A stretch of DNA of 64,000 nt. Source: Lithobates sylvaticus (Eukaryota > Chordata > Amphibia > Anura > Ranidae). A program made the translations under genes and the position numbers. The stretch lies in contig CM053034.1 of the NCBI GenBank assembly GCA_028564925.1, positions 87,212,282 to 87,276,281 of the forward strand, in the 5' to 3' direction. The number at the start of each line of letters is the position of its first letter. Within the stretch, counting starts at the first letter, position 1. The notes beneath the pieces were generated by a model. The model had not been told where the DNA came from, ran no database searches, and saw nothing but the letters and a program-made list of their open reading frames with translations. Positions 22,841 to 34,229 of this stretch are shown here, piece after piece.

Positions 22841-22939
22841 ACTTTCCTGGTGCCTTCATGGTAGCATATGCATGCATATCCTGCCATGGGTAGGCACCAG
22901 GAAAGGAAAATTACAGAGAGGTAAGTATTTAATTTTCCA
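22841..22939. mobile_element. Miniature DIRS end-to-end remnant
   Basis: A left terminal stretch (TTTCCTGGTGCCTTCATGG) is followed almost directly by a right one (CCATGGGTAGGCACCAGG, then AAAGGAAAATTAC). Both match the inverted ends of the DIRS fossil at 37,288-42,834. Nothing of the interior remains. Confidence 0.6.
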
Positions 22940-22947
22940 TTTTAGCG

Positions 22948-23131
22948 CAGTGATTCTCAGCCTCAGTCGTCAAGTACCCCCGACAGGACATGATTTGGAA
23001 ATTTAACTTAGCTAAATAGCTGTCCAAAATACCAAGCCATTGACATTGATTTAAAGCACCTGTGCAAGATGAAGGTAAACCTGCAAACATGGCCTGTTGG
23101 GGGTACTTGAGGACAGGGTTGAGAACCACTG
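22948..23131. mobile_element. hAT MITE, CAGTGGTTCTCAA type
   Basis: The ends are CAGTGATTCTCAGCCTCAG and, read inward from the right, CAGTGGTTCTCAACCCTG; both lead into GTACCCCC. This is a typical hAT (Charlie-like) terminus. The 8-bp flanks TTTTAGCG and ATTTAGAG agree at six positions. Length 184 bp, non-coding. Confidence 0.75.
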
Positions 23132-23211
23132 ATTTAGAGCACTGAGCTACAATCTAGCTCAAGACAATCCTATTCTAAATGTGGGCATTTGAGGGAAACC
23201 AAGTGAGTGTT

Positions 23212-23832
23212 AGAACCCCTGCTTGTCTTTTTTAGGTGGGACTTTGTGTCACTTTTTTGAAAATTGGCTTCACTTCCTGTCACATAGCCAAACCGGAAGT
23301 GAGGGTAAGATCCTACCAATGACTTTCCTTGGGGACACAAGTCAATCTAACTAGTGTCTCCATTAGGCAAATTGCACTCTAGCACTTTGTTGTGTACACT
23401 GCCAAATTATTAGGTATGTTGGGGTTAATTAAAGGCAAATCCACTCTACAAAAACAAGTGTACTCGCTGTAAATCTGAGGGGAAGCACTGGCAAATTTAT
23501 CATCCAATCATGTAGAAGCAAAGATGCCATTTTTTTTTTTTCCTTGCATGTCCCCCTCGGATCTCCAGCAAGTGCACTTGTAGTGCAAAGTGGATTTGCC
23601 TTTAGTAAATAAACCCCAAGTTCAAGATGCCTAATAATTTGGGGTGTACACAGCAAAATGATAGAGTGCAATTTACCTAATAGGGAAACTATTTAGATTA
23701 ACCTGTGTATCCCCAAGGAAAGACATTGGTAGGGTTTTACCCTCACTTCCTGTTTGGCTATGTGACAGAAAGTGAATACATTTGAAGAAGAAACTGGCAA
23801 AATTTGGGAGTCGTCTTCACCATCAGGGGTGC
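23212..23832. repeat. Long fold-back repeat of about 620 bp
   Basis: Left arm from AGAACCCCTG (23,212) and right arm to CAGGGGT (23,830) are imperfect reverse complements along most of their length: CACTTCCTGTCACATAGCC pairs with GGCTATGTGACAGAAAGTG, CTTTCCTTGGGG with CCCCAAGGAAAG, and GGCAAATCCACT with AGTGGATTTGCC nearest the centre. It reads like one or more nested fold-back MITEs with the GTAAATAAACCCC end seen also at 57,731-57,966. Non-coding. Confidence 0.75.
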
Positions 23833-24299
23833 AGACATCCCCAAAAACTGACAAGACGGCTAATCCCTCTGCACTCTATCCCCAAGCAAAAATAAAAAAG
23901 GATTTCATTTCATTTAACTTTACAAAGACACATTTCTAAGTTCAACTGTGATGCATGTCAATGGCCCATTTAGACCTTGTTTAATAGAAAACATCAGTTG
24001 CCTTTTACTATAAACATTTGTTAGTCCAGTCCTGGAAATCTGCATCTGATTTACTATTCATTTCCATAAAAATTGTGTTCCTGTATATAGATGCCTGACC
24101 GCTTTGAATGTGAGATGCGCAACTGCTGGGTGCGCGGAGGTATGTACCCGTGGTGCAAATATGGTTCCCGGAAGTGGTGGCCAGCACACAGGAATGACAT
24201 CATGCCCCTTCAGGAAGTTGCTTGTACTGCTACTAATTTCTTCCTACCACCATGCACCGCTCACTGTTCTCTGAGGAAGAGATGATCCTTATTTGCAAA
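23833..24299. other. Unassigned interval
   Basis: No gene or element ends recognised. The small frame at 24,091-24,285 has no domain I know. Confidence 0.3.
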
Positions 24300-25093
24300 T
24301 TAACTGCTTGCCGACCACTGCCTGTACATTTACGTCGACAGAATGGCACGGCTGCGCAAATGGGCATACCTGTACGTCCCTTTGAATTTGCCGCCGTGCC
24401 ATCGCATGCACGTGAGTAGGATCGTAGGTCCCGTGGACTCTATGTCCGCAGGGATACCCACGATCGTCTCATGGAGAGGAAGAACGGGGAAATGCTAATG
24501 TAAACAAGCATCTCCCCATTCTGCCTAGTGACACTGTCACTGATCACAGCTCCCTGTGATTGGTAGCGGTGATCGGTGACGCTGTAAAAATGACAATGGT
24601 CACAGTCTATGGGGGCGGAGCTAGCGGCCGGCATGTGAACAGCGCCATACCGGAGCTCCGTACAGGACATCTAATCCTTTGGCCATCCTGGGTGTCACGG
24701 ACACTAATCCTCTACCCCGAGGCCTCTGTGAGACAGCTGTGACCTGGCGGAACAGACCGACATGGTCAAATACGGGCGACCGGCCTGGGATTCTCTCCCA
24801 GTTTGCATGGGGATCGCAAGATGGCGGCCGCCACGAGGCAGATGAACAAGGGCCCAGTAACACACAGCAGAGCACTGCTGAGCGCCCACCACACTCTGGC
24901 AAGGTAAGCCCACTCCCCCTCTAGAACCAAGGGACAGAGAAGAGGTCTCTCCCTGGACAGACTACCGAGGGAGGACATGGGGGACATGGCGCCTGCAGTG
25001 GGGGAGGGGGAGCCATCCCTGAAGCAGATAATGGAGGCCATATGTATCTGCTAGGCCACACTGACTGAGCACATACATGAAATAAGGGCTGAA

Positions 25094-25723
25094 ATGTCAT
25101 TCTTAAAAAATGATGTGCAGAACATTAGAGAGAGGGCTACTGAAGCTGAACAGAGAATCAGTGACCTGGAAGATGTAGTCCGCCCGCTGGAACATAAAGT
25201 GCATGATATTCATTATGAAGTAAACGCACATACTGATAAGCTGGGGGACATGGAAGACCGCCAGAGGAGGAACAATATCCACCTAGTGGGCTTCCCAGAA
25301 AAAGTAGAGGGCAAACAACCTGAAGACTTTCTTGAACTGTGGCTTAAGGATAATATGGCGGAAACCACCTTCTCACGTCTATTTGCCATAGAAATGGCTC
25401 ATAGGATACCGTCAAAACCAACTTCTCGTCCTCGTCCAATGATAGCCCGCATCCTTCACTTTAGAGACCGGGAAAACATCCTACATAACACTGGAAACAG
25501 AATTTCTATATACCCGGACTTCTCTGCTGCTACGCAGAGGCAAAGGGCCAGTTTTGTGCATGTCAAGAAGAGGCTCAGAGATCTGCAATTGGCTTATAGC
25601 ATGCTTTATCCTGAAAAACTGAGAGTAGTGGACAGGGGTAAAGTCTCCTTCTTTAACTCCCCTACAGAAGCTTCACGCTGGCTGGACACTAGAGAGCGCC
25701 CAAGTCCTGATGCTGGACGCTGA
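25094..25723 (+). pseudogene. LINE ORF1 protein (coiled coil, RRM, C-terminal domain)
   Basis: An RNA-binding chaperone-like ORF1p that would coat LINE RNA. The 209-codon frame opens with a heptad-like coiled coil (about residues 1-55, IRERATEAEQRISDLEDVV), then RRNNIHLVGFPE, the start of the RRM-like domain, and a C-terminal domain with IARILHFRDRENIL and IYPDFSAATQRQRASF. Family members have a longer N-terminus; the same frame continues upstream to about 24,950 (EPSLKQIMEAI) beyond a stop near 25,053, and an ATG at 24,821 is cut off by a further stop. So the N-terminal part is disabled. Confidence 0.85.
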
Positions 25724-26474
25724 CAGAAGGATACATATCCTCCGAACTAGTCCTCTAAGGCAAGATCTGCACACCTACCCAAGATGATTAACCTGGAGGC
25801 TGAAGAGTTTACCTTTATGCTGTGACACTACAATATAAAGAAGTTAGTCCTGTACGGTTTAATCCGCTGAATCAACAAACCTTTTTCTACGCTCCTGGAA
25901 GATATAGCCCCTTTCTCTTTTTTTTAATGTTTTTTTTATTATTTTATTTTAAATTTTTTCCCCTTTTTCTCCCCCCTTTTTGCTTTTTTACTCCACCTCC
26001 TTTTCCCTTCCCTTTCCCTTTTTTTAAAGGGGGGGGGAGGACAGAGGGAGATAAGGGGAAATATTTTTCTTTTTTTTCTCATTCCCCCCTTTTTTTTCTT
26101 CCTGTGGGTCATTCCACAGACAAGTTCCTGTGGGAATTGGTGTCTGTACGGAAGAGTGAAGACTGAGGATAAACTATCCCCCCTGTTGTTTTGCTGGGGC
26201 TTCCTTTTTTTCTCTCAGGGTTTTTTATGCCCCTTTTTTTTGTTTTTGTTGAAATACGACCTGTGACCCCCTGAGGTCGCTTTGGCTATAGTTATGGGAT
26301 ATGGGCACACAACATGTTTGGGCTGTGTGCAGGGTGGAAGGGATGGGAAGTTCTGTTGTTTTGGTTAGTGCTGTGTGCTGTGTGCTGTTATCTCTCTCTG
26401 TTTTAACCCCCTCAGGTTGAAAAGGCTGGCCACAGGCTGGTTAACCAACGCTCTCCTGGGAAGTAAGTTCTATT

Positions 26475-29400
26475 ATGACTGTTGTACACATGGCGAATAA
26501 AATAAACCTAATATCATGGAATGTCCGTGGTATGAACTCAAAGGTAAAACAATCCCTTGTTTTTGACTTCATACGACGTTATAAACCTCATATAATTATG
26601 CTTCAAGAGACGCATCTCCAAGGATCTAAGGTTATGGCTCTAAAAAGGGCCAACATTATGAGGGTCATACATGCAGAATACTCAACATACTCTAGGGGGG
26701 TGGCCATATTGGTTACTAAAAAAGCGGCAGCACATATCATACAGGTTAAATCAGACCCCAATGGTCGATACGTTATATTAGTGTGTCAAATGTTTAACGT
26801 GTGCCTAACCTTGGTTTGCGTATATGTCCCTCCACCATTCTTGTTCCAAATATTAGAAAACATACTTAATGTAGCTGTGTTGATAGCACAGGGTCCACTA
26901 TTGTTGCTGGAAGATTTTAATGTGGTGTCAGATGGGGTTCTGGACAGACACTTACTGATGTGTGGCGCCGCAATAACCCAGGGGTCAGAGCATACTCGTG
27001 TCACTCTGTAACTCACGGGACACTTACTAGGATTGATATGCTTTTATCCTCAATAGATGGTCTCCCAATTATATCTGGGGTCAGATACCTTCCTAGGGCA
27101 CTGTTGGATCATTTGCCTATAGAAGTCACATTGTATTTGAATGTACCCACCGGGAAACGACAATGGCGAATGAGAACACAGTGGCTACAGGAGGAATATG
27201 TGACACTGAAATGCAAGGAAGCTATTGGTGATTATTGGAGGGAGAATGGTGCTGTGACCACGATACACACACACAATGGGCAGCTTTCAAAGCTACCATG
27301 AGAGGTGTCTTTACTAAAGAAACGAGAGACTTTGCAAATGCCCTGACTCGTGACCTGAAAGGTGATGTTGCCACTGCTGAACAGAAATACATACAGGATC
27401 CATCCCCGGATAACTATAAATGTTGGCAGGACCTGACAAGACAGCTTAGATTACTTCTGACAGATCAGACTACAAAGAAACAATTACAGCAGACCAGATC
27501 TATCTTTGAATTTGGTGACAAAAGTGGCCGATTACTAGCCTTTTTAGCAAGACCACTATACGCCCCAACATCTGTACTGAACCTACGACGATCAGACGGT
27601 GACTTGGTAAGTGACTCGTGAGATATCCTGGACACTTTTTTAAATTTTTACCATGACCTCTATCGATCCCAGTCCAGTAGCACTGACCGAGAACTCGCCT
27701 CCTATTTGGAGGGTCTGACTCTCCCATCACTGACCTTAGAGGACAGGGACGGCTTAGAACTCTCTATTACAGTAGAAGAAATAGCTGATGCCATTACTTC
27801 CTTTAGACCGGGTAAGACACCTGGACTGGACGGTTTGCCGGCAGAGTGGTATCAGCTGCATAAGGAAAGCTTAGTCCCACGCCTCCAAAAAGTTTTTGTG
27901 GCTGCCGAAAAGCAGGGCATATTACCAGAATCCATGCGGGAAGCTTTTATCGTTGTGATCCCAAAGCCTGGTAAGGACTCACAAGAGTGTGAATCATACA
28001 GACCAATCTCACTGATCATTACCGATGTCAAGATATTGGCCAAGATATTGGACGGTAGATTGCAATTGGTGATCCTTAAATTGATTAAATTGATCAATTC
28101 CGACCAAACAGGTTTTATCACAGGCCGATGTACCCAAATGAACCTTAGAAGGCTCTATGTAAATATGCAAATCTCCCATACAAACATAGGTAAAAGAGTA
28201 ATAGCGTCACTTGACACAAAAAAAGCATTCGACTCTGTTGAATGGAACTATTTGTTTTCCCTACTTGGAAAATTTGGTTTTGGCCCGAGGTATGTAAATT
28301 GTGTTAAACTACTGTATAACGACCCCCAAGCATGTATCAGAGTAAATGGACATATATCAAATACCTTTAAGATCGGTAGAGGGACAAGACAGGGATGCCC
28401 CCTGTCTCCGCTCCTATTTGCCCTGGCCATAGATCCCCTTGCAGCTAAACTTAGGAGTCAAGATGACGTTGAAGGATTTTTGGTTGGGGATCTAGAGGAA
28501 CGCGTATCATTGTATGCAGACGATATGCTGCTATACCTAGGGGACCCAGATCTGTCACTGTCTAATGCATTTAATTTGATCCAGGAATTCTGTGATTTCT
28601 CCGGGTTTCGGATTAATTGGTCCAAATCAACGCTGTTTCCCCTAGATCCGCAGCCAAATTTAGTACCACCCTCTCAATTCCCTCTAACATAACAGCCCAA
28701 TTTAAATACTTAGGAATAAATATTCAGTTGCCTGTCGAAATCATTCACTGAGTTGAATCTTTGGCTGGTGATTAGAGCCTTCAGGGACAGAATACAGAAA
28801 TGGAAGGAACTCCCACTGACATTGTTAGGCAGAGCTAACCTGTTTAAAATGATATATCTCCCGAAATTTCTCTACATACTTTCTAATGCCCCAATGTACA
28901 TCCCTAAAAAGACGTTCAAATATATCGACTCCTTCCTAACGTCCTTTTTATGGGGGGACAAGGCAGCTCGAGTGTCACTGACTATCTTACAGCTACCGGT
29001 GGGGATAGGTGGCCTGGCCGACCTCCGCATGTATTACTTGGCATCGCAGCTAGTTCAAGCCCATTGGCGGATGTTCCCGCAGCTCAACAACGCTGCTACT
29101 GCGGTGGAGGCGGCTGCGGCAACTTCCTACGAGACACTTTAAATTTTTTTCTTTAGGGGGGGGAGTACCAACAGAAAATGGTATGACTATACTTAAATCA
29201 GCTAAACGGGTACTTGAGACCTGTATGAAGCATATACAGGATGCACCATCCCATTTGTCACCAAATGCCCCACTATGGTTTAACCCCTGCTTAAAAGAGT
29301 CTTTTCACCTGGAGGAGGGACATGGGTGGGACAAATTTGGCCTTACCTATGTGCATCAACTATTTGATAATGGAGATCTTAAAACATTTGCACAACTGAA

Positions 29401-30105
29401 GGGGGAGTTGGGCATCCCCGAGTCATGGGCATTCCGCTATACCAGACTGAAGCATGCAGCTCATGCTCAATTTGGAACTGAGACAGTGCTTTTAGCAAAC
29501 ACAAAAATAGAGACAATGCTCGCAGAACCGGACCACACCAAACGAGTATCTACCTATTACGCAGTTCTCATGGAAAAAAAACAGCCAAGAGAGGAAAAAA
29601 TGAAGGACAGATGGACTGCACTGATTCCGGAGTTGACTGGGGATCAGTGGGAGGAAGTTTTGACCTCCTACGGGCCCACAGTAATCTCTGCCAGAGACAA
29701 ACTTATACAACTGAGATATCATCACCAAATGTACTACACCCCACACAGACTATATAGGATTGCCATAAGTGCCATGTGGCGGATGGCACCTTTATGCATA
29801 TGGTGTGGGAATGTACTAAGGTAAGACCGTTATGGTCACAGGGGTCCCAGTTTATTGCAGATACATTTGATCTTCCGAACATATGCAGCCCACTTTTGGG
29901 CCTCCTAGGTGTGATAGAGGATGAGGTAATGAACAACAACACGAGACAGTTTTTAAGATTAATGTATTACTATGTCAGAAAGCTTATTGTCCTTCACTGG
30001 ATAAGGAAAGATAATCTCACCTTATCCGAATGGAAAGATCTGGTTAATGCAAATATTACAGACGGAGCAAGAAAAAATTTAACAAAATATGGGGAAGATG
30101 GATAA
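26475..30105 (+). pseudogene. LINE ORF2 (endonuclease, reverse transcriptase), decayed
   Basis: The endonuclease starts at the MANKINLISWNVRGM codons (about 26,490) and shows LQETHL, DFN and RIDML landmarks; the usual SDH is changed to LDH. The reverse transcriptase is best preserved at 27,706-28,692: PGKTPGLDGLP, YRPISL, DTKKAFDSVEW, GTRQGCPLSPLLF and the catalytic YADDMLLYL. C-terminal pieces follow at 28,753-29,142, 29,183-29,824 and 29,776-30,105. Frames shift near 27,000, 27,270, 28,690, 29,150 and 29,790, with a stop at 27,619. It nicks DNA and reverse transcribes its own RNA in intact relatives; this copy cannot. Confidence 0.9.
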
Positions 30106-30601
30106 ATTCAAAGGAAAGTACAACATGTGATATCTAAACTAGAACCTCTATGTGTATGGCACAGTTGAATAATATATAAGGTATGATGATACTGGGGGAG
30201 CAGGCTTTGGGGGGGCAGGATGATGACAGCGCACAGCACAACTAGATTTGGGGGTATTAACCTCTATAGTTCTGTTTTTATTTTATCTTTTTGTTCTTAG
30301 TTTTTTTATTGTTCTTTATCACATCATATGTTGTTGGAAGATATGCACCACGATTATTACAGGCTGTGGAAAAAAATTCTATCTGTACTAACATATACTT
30401 GATTATAAGTAATTCAACTTGGAAAACCCTGTATATTATCTGTATTCTGATGAATAGGTTCAAGAATGTACACTGTGTATGATGGATCATTTTTATTTTT
30501 GTATGTACACTTGGCAAATAAAACCATTTAAAAAAAAAAAAAATGACAATGGTCCCAAAAATGTATCAAAATTGTCCAATGTGACCGCCATAATGTCGCA
30601 G

Positions 30602-31946
30602 TGTAGCGCTGTTTTTTTTGCCTGCTAATATAATGCAATGTTAATCTATGAGCAGTGTTATAATTTATTATTTGGCACCATCTAGTGGCCTATACTAAAA
30701 ATGAACTCTTTTCTTATGACCTACCTACCCAAAATGCCAAGTGACCTACCCATGATCACTCAATACTGAACTGCATGCTGGGTAGGCTATAAAAGGACAC
30801 GCACAGCCATTTTCTTTCTCTTCTGGGCACGTGGCCTGCCTGCAAGGACCTGTGGGGTGGTTTCCAGAGAACGTGGCCTGCAGCCACTGCGGAGAGGAAC
30901 ATTTAGAGACTCTGCCTTGTACCCGAGTGCTTGAAAGACCATGTGACCGGATAGGGAAGGATCCAGAGACACCTGTCGGAGCCATCAGAGGGTCCCGGTT
31001 CATCTTGCAGAGTGGAGCGGTGGGACAGCGCTGGCTGGTACGAAGCAAGACTGAGACCACCGGAGCGGAGCTGTTCTATTCTCCAGGCCTAGTTGGATGA
31101 GAGGGCTGTCGCCCATTGTTTCTTACTGCACTTTCATACACCTAGACTTTTAACACAGTGTTGCTGGGACCTGTATTCCCACAGAGGAGATCTTATCCAA
31201 AAGGACTGAGTTTAACCAGGCCTCAAGTCTACCCTTCACTGTACTACTGACACTGTGTTATTCAAAGCCGATTGCACTGGAGGCAGTTACAGGTGTACTG
31301 CACTACAAGAACAGTTCCAACATTCACCTTACTTTAATCCTTGTTTGTTCAACTGTTGGATTACAATTACTACAACACAAATAGCTAGCAGAAGACTAAA
31401 GACTGCATCTCTCATTGCAAGGCCTTGCATCCTATTAATGCTAAGAGGGACTGCATTATAAAGTAGGGGGAGCTCCCTAGTAATTATGTTATACCATATT
31501 GATAACTTTGCATTCCTGTAGTCACAGAGGTGTGCTGGAAGTGTGAAGGTGCCCAAAGTTGAGGCATTGGCGCTTTGAGCATAAGTCCCACTTGGAGACA
31601 CTCTCAGGCAACCTTATATGTACAAACTGTTGTGAATACCTATTGTGCTGTTGCATTACGTTTGTGTGACAGTGCAAGTACTGTAATTACTATTTTATAC
31701 ACATTCCTGGTTAAGTACAGTGTGGAGTTTTGTTCCTTTTCCAGCAGGTGGAACATCGGATACCCAGGTAATAACAAAGGTATATTATTGTTATATTGCA
31801 CATTGTGGAGTTATCCTTTACTATTAGCTTCACACCAACATTGCACCACAGCTGTGTCAAGGGGATTGAGCCAAGTCAGTGGGGGTTTAATAGCAGAGTG
31901 CATGCCCCAATCAAATTCAGCAGCTTCTTTGGGGGTCAGTGCTACA
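30602..31946. mobile_element. Solo-LTR-like block, about 1.35 kb
   Basis: It begins TGTAGCGCTG and ends CAGTGCTACA, a TG...CA pair with matching short inverted ends, and interrupts the TTAA element. A GGCTATAAAAGG box at about 30,784-30,795 could be its promoter. No coding region is present. I found no clean target duplication (GCAG versus CTAG), so a flanking deletion or another element type remains possible. Age: younger than its TTAA host; otherwise unclear. Confidence 0.5.
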
Positions 31947-32403
31947 CTAGTAAAAAAAAAATTATTAATAAAAATGCCATAAAACTAACCCCTATTTTGT
32001 AGACGCTATAACTTTTGCGCAAACCAATCAAAAAATGCTTATTGCGATTTTATTTTATTTTTTTACCAAAAATATGTAGAAGAATACGTATCGGCCTAAA
32101 CTGATGAAGAAAAAACATTTTTTATATATTTTTGGGGATATTTGTTATAGCAAAAAGTAAAAAATAATGCTTTTTTTTCAAAATTGTCGCTCTATTTTTG
32201 ATTATAGCGCAACAAATAAAAACCGCAGAGGTGATCAAATACCACCAAAAGAAAGCTCTATTTGTGGGAAAAAAAGGACACCAATTTTATTTGGGAGCCA
32301 CGTCACATGACCGCGCAATTGTCATTTAAAGCGACCCAGTGCCAAATCGCAAAAAGTGCTCTGGTCTTTGGCCAGCCAAATGGTCCGGGACTTAAGTGGT
32401 TAA

Positions 32404-32640
32404 GATGATTTTTTATTTATTTTTACATGGGGTGGTGTTTGTGTGGGTCATGTGTGTATGTCTAAATGATTTGGCCTTAAAACACACACCTATTGCCTGT
32501 GTAAAAATTTACTTCCGTGACAATGTATATTGCTTCCTGTTTCTATTTATCTATCTAATCTATCTTCTTGTGTCCACCAGCAGACAGAAGTTGGGTAGAT
32601 GCCACACTCCCAATTCTGGAGGCATAATAATCGTCTAACA
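32404..32640. other. Unassigned short interval
   Basis: Nothing recognised between the TTAA element and the next hAT MITE. Confidence 0.4.
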
Positions 32641-32790
32641 CAGGGGTCTTCAAACTACGACCTTCCAGTTGTTCAGGAACTACAATTCCCAACATACCTA
32701 GTCATGTCTGTGAATGTCAAGAGTTTTACAATGCCTTAATGGGATGTGTAGTTCCGCAACAGCTGGAGAGCCATAGTTTGAAGATTCCTG
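32641..32790. mobile_element. hAT MITE, CAGGGGTCTTCAAACT type
   Basis: CAGGGGTCTTCAAACTACG at the left is matched by CAGGAATCTTCAAACTATG read inward from the right; both continue into a CTCCAG/TTCCAG...TGTT...GGAACTACA motif. This is a classic hAT end. No clear 8-bp target duplication is visible. 150 bp, non-coding. Confidence 0.75.
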
Positions 32791-33081
32791 ATCACTCTAG
32801 CATGTCTAGAAAAAAGGTGTTTTTTCATGTGCCTTGTATAATACCCAATAAATATTGTTAGGAAAATACAAGTGGGTCATGGCACACCTACATTCCAAAT
32901 TTGGCACTTAAGGTGGTCATGCACTATGCAATATAATTGGCCAATTTCTGTACAACTCGATATTTAGGCAAAATAGATAATAGGAAGACGCACTCGAACA
33001 ATTAATTCAAAATATAGGAAATAAAACAGGCTCTTGCACTAAATCTAATTTAAGATCTAACTGATTGCAGTGTATGGTCAC
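32791..33081. other. Unassigned short interval
   Basis: AT-rich, no feature recognised. GGTCAC at its right edge may be part of the target of the adjoining LINE. Confidence 0.3.
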
Positions 33082-34020
33082 TTTTTTTTTTTTTTTACTT
33101 TATATCTTTATTGATTTTTTCACATATAACAAAAACCAGCAAACGATTACACCTTCAAAACAATTCACCTACATTCCCCCGCGTCTTTCCTACATTAAAC
33201 AGTATACGAAGACTATAATAGCTAGTTTATACAACAACCTCCCTACTCACTACCCATTCAACACCACCTTTCACTCCTCCACCCTCTCCGCCATCCACCG
33301 TCTAACATTCCTGCCTCATTCGAAGCTCGACATCATGCACCACATCACATTTTAGTCCAGTTCGTTTAACTACGTATAGTTTTTCTCAAACCACAGTTTC
33401 CATATCCCCTGAAATTTGGTAAGGTTTCCCTGTTTAATATATGTTGTTCTCTCCATAAGGATCACCCTCTCCATGTTCTGTTCCCATTCGTAGAGAGATG
33501 GTGGGTTTGAAGATTGCCATTTTTGTGCAATCAGTTTTCTTGCCTGGAAAAGGTATCTAATAATGGCCAGCTGAACTTTGTTTGACCTGTTTTCTCCCTC
33601 AAGCCCCCCTAGTACACACAGAATTGGGTCCAGAACAAGCTTGGTGTTAAATATCTGAGCGGTCCTATCTACCACTTCTTTCCAATATCGATATAATTTT
33701 GGACATCTCCAAAACATATGGATAAGGTCGCCGCCCAGCCTCCTACATCTAGGACATGTGTCATCTTGTCTACGGCCGAACCGAAACAACTTTGCTGGGG
33801 TAAAATAGGCCCTATGTAGTAGGAAAAGATGTGACATCCTCTGGGGGGTCACCTTTAAAGGTCTGAAAATAATAATTTATTGGGTTTAGAAACACTTCTC
33901 TGTTCTTTGTAAAGTATTGAAAGATATTTGGGTAAAAAAATAAAAAAAATAATTTCAAAGATATATTAGAAGTGAAAGGAATGATATTAGCATCAAAGTG
34001 TACTCCAACTGAGTACACCA
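33082..34020 (-). mobile_element. 5'-truncated L1-like LINE, minus strand
   Basis: A poly-T run at 33,082-33,096 is the poly-A tail of a minus-strand copy. The frame at 33,370-33,852 encodes the C-terminus of ORF2: TPQRMSHLFLLHRAYFTP, the zinc knuckle CPRCRRLGGDLIHMFWRCP, and a KWQSSNPPSLYEWE segment. Upstream frames to about 34,020 appear to continue the same protein after a frame change. GGTCAC occurs at both edges of the conserved part but is too short to rely on. Confidence 0.75.
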
Positions 34021-34229
34021 ACTAATTGCCTAACAAGACACATCCAATGAGATGAAATTAACCAATTGTATTGGGCGTGCGCTGTTAATGAGAAAACCGC
34101 CGTTACCCTAGCGCCAGTTGCAGTTTACATATGTGGGTATTTATTATCGTTATTTGTGCACCAATTAATGTATGAACTGGTGCAGTGCCTTTTTCTTAGT
34201 AAATCACCTGCAATGTCTTGTTGCTTCAA
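34021..34229. other. Unassigned short interval
   Basis: No coding or element ends seen; it joins a LINE fragment to a Ngaro-type fossil. Confidence 0.35.

Larger units (their letters stand above)
24602..30538 (+). mobile_element. Full-length L1/Tx1-like LINE with 16-bp target duplication
   Basis: It is flanked by AAAAATGACAATGGTC (24,586-24,601 and 30,539-30,554). Order: GC-rich 5' UTR, ORF1, a T/C-rich inter-ORF stretch (about 25,900-26,250), ORF2 (endonuclease, reverse transcriptase, C-terminal zinc knuckle), 3' UTR and an AATAAA-bearing poly-A tail. ORF2 changes frame or stops about eight times, so it is much older than the LINE at 48,021. Confidence 0.93.
24300..32403. mobile_element. 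TTAA element split by two later insertions
   Basis: The left part (24,300-24,601) starts TTAACTGCTTGCCGACCACT. The right part resumes at 30,555 and again at 31,947, and ends CGGGACTTAAGTGGTTAA at 32,403. Shared sequence with the 44,149-45,379 element (reverse orientation), such as AAAACCGCAGAGGTGATCAA and CCACCAAAAGAAAGC, shows these pieces are one family. It is non-coding. A LINE occupies 24,602-30,538 and a solo-LTR-like block 30,602-31,946. Confidence 0.75.

Noticed and set aside
30746-31100. Possible host exon in the LTR-like block
   Set aside because: Short frames on both strands, no conserved domain and no convincing splice context; the TG...CA ends explain the block better.
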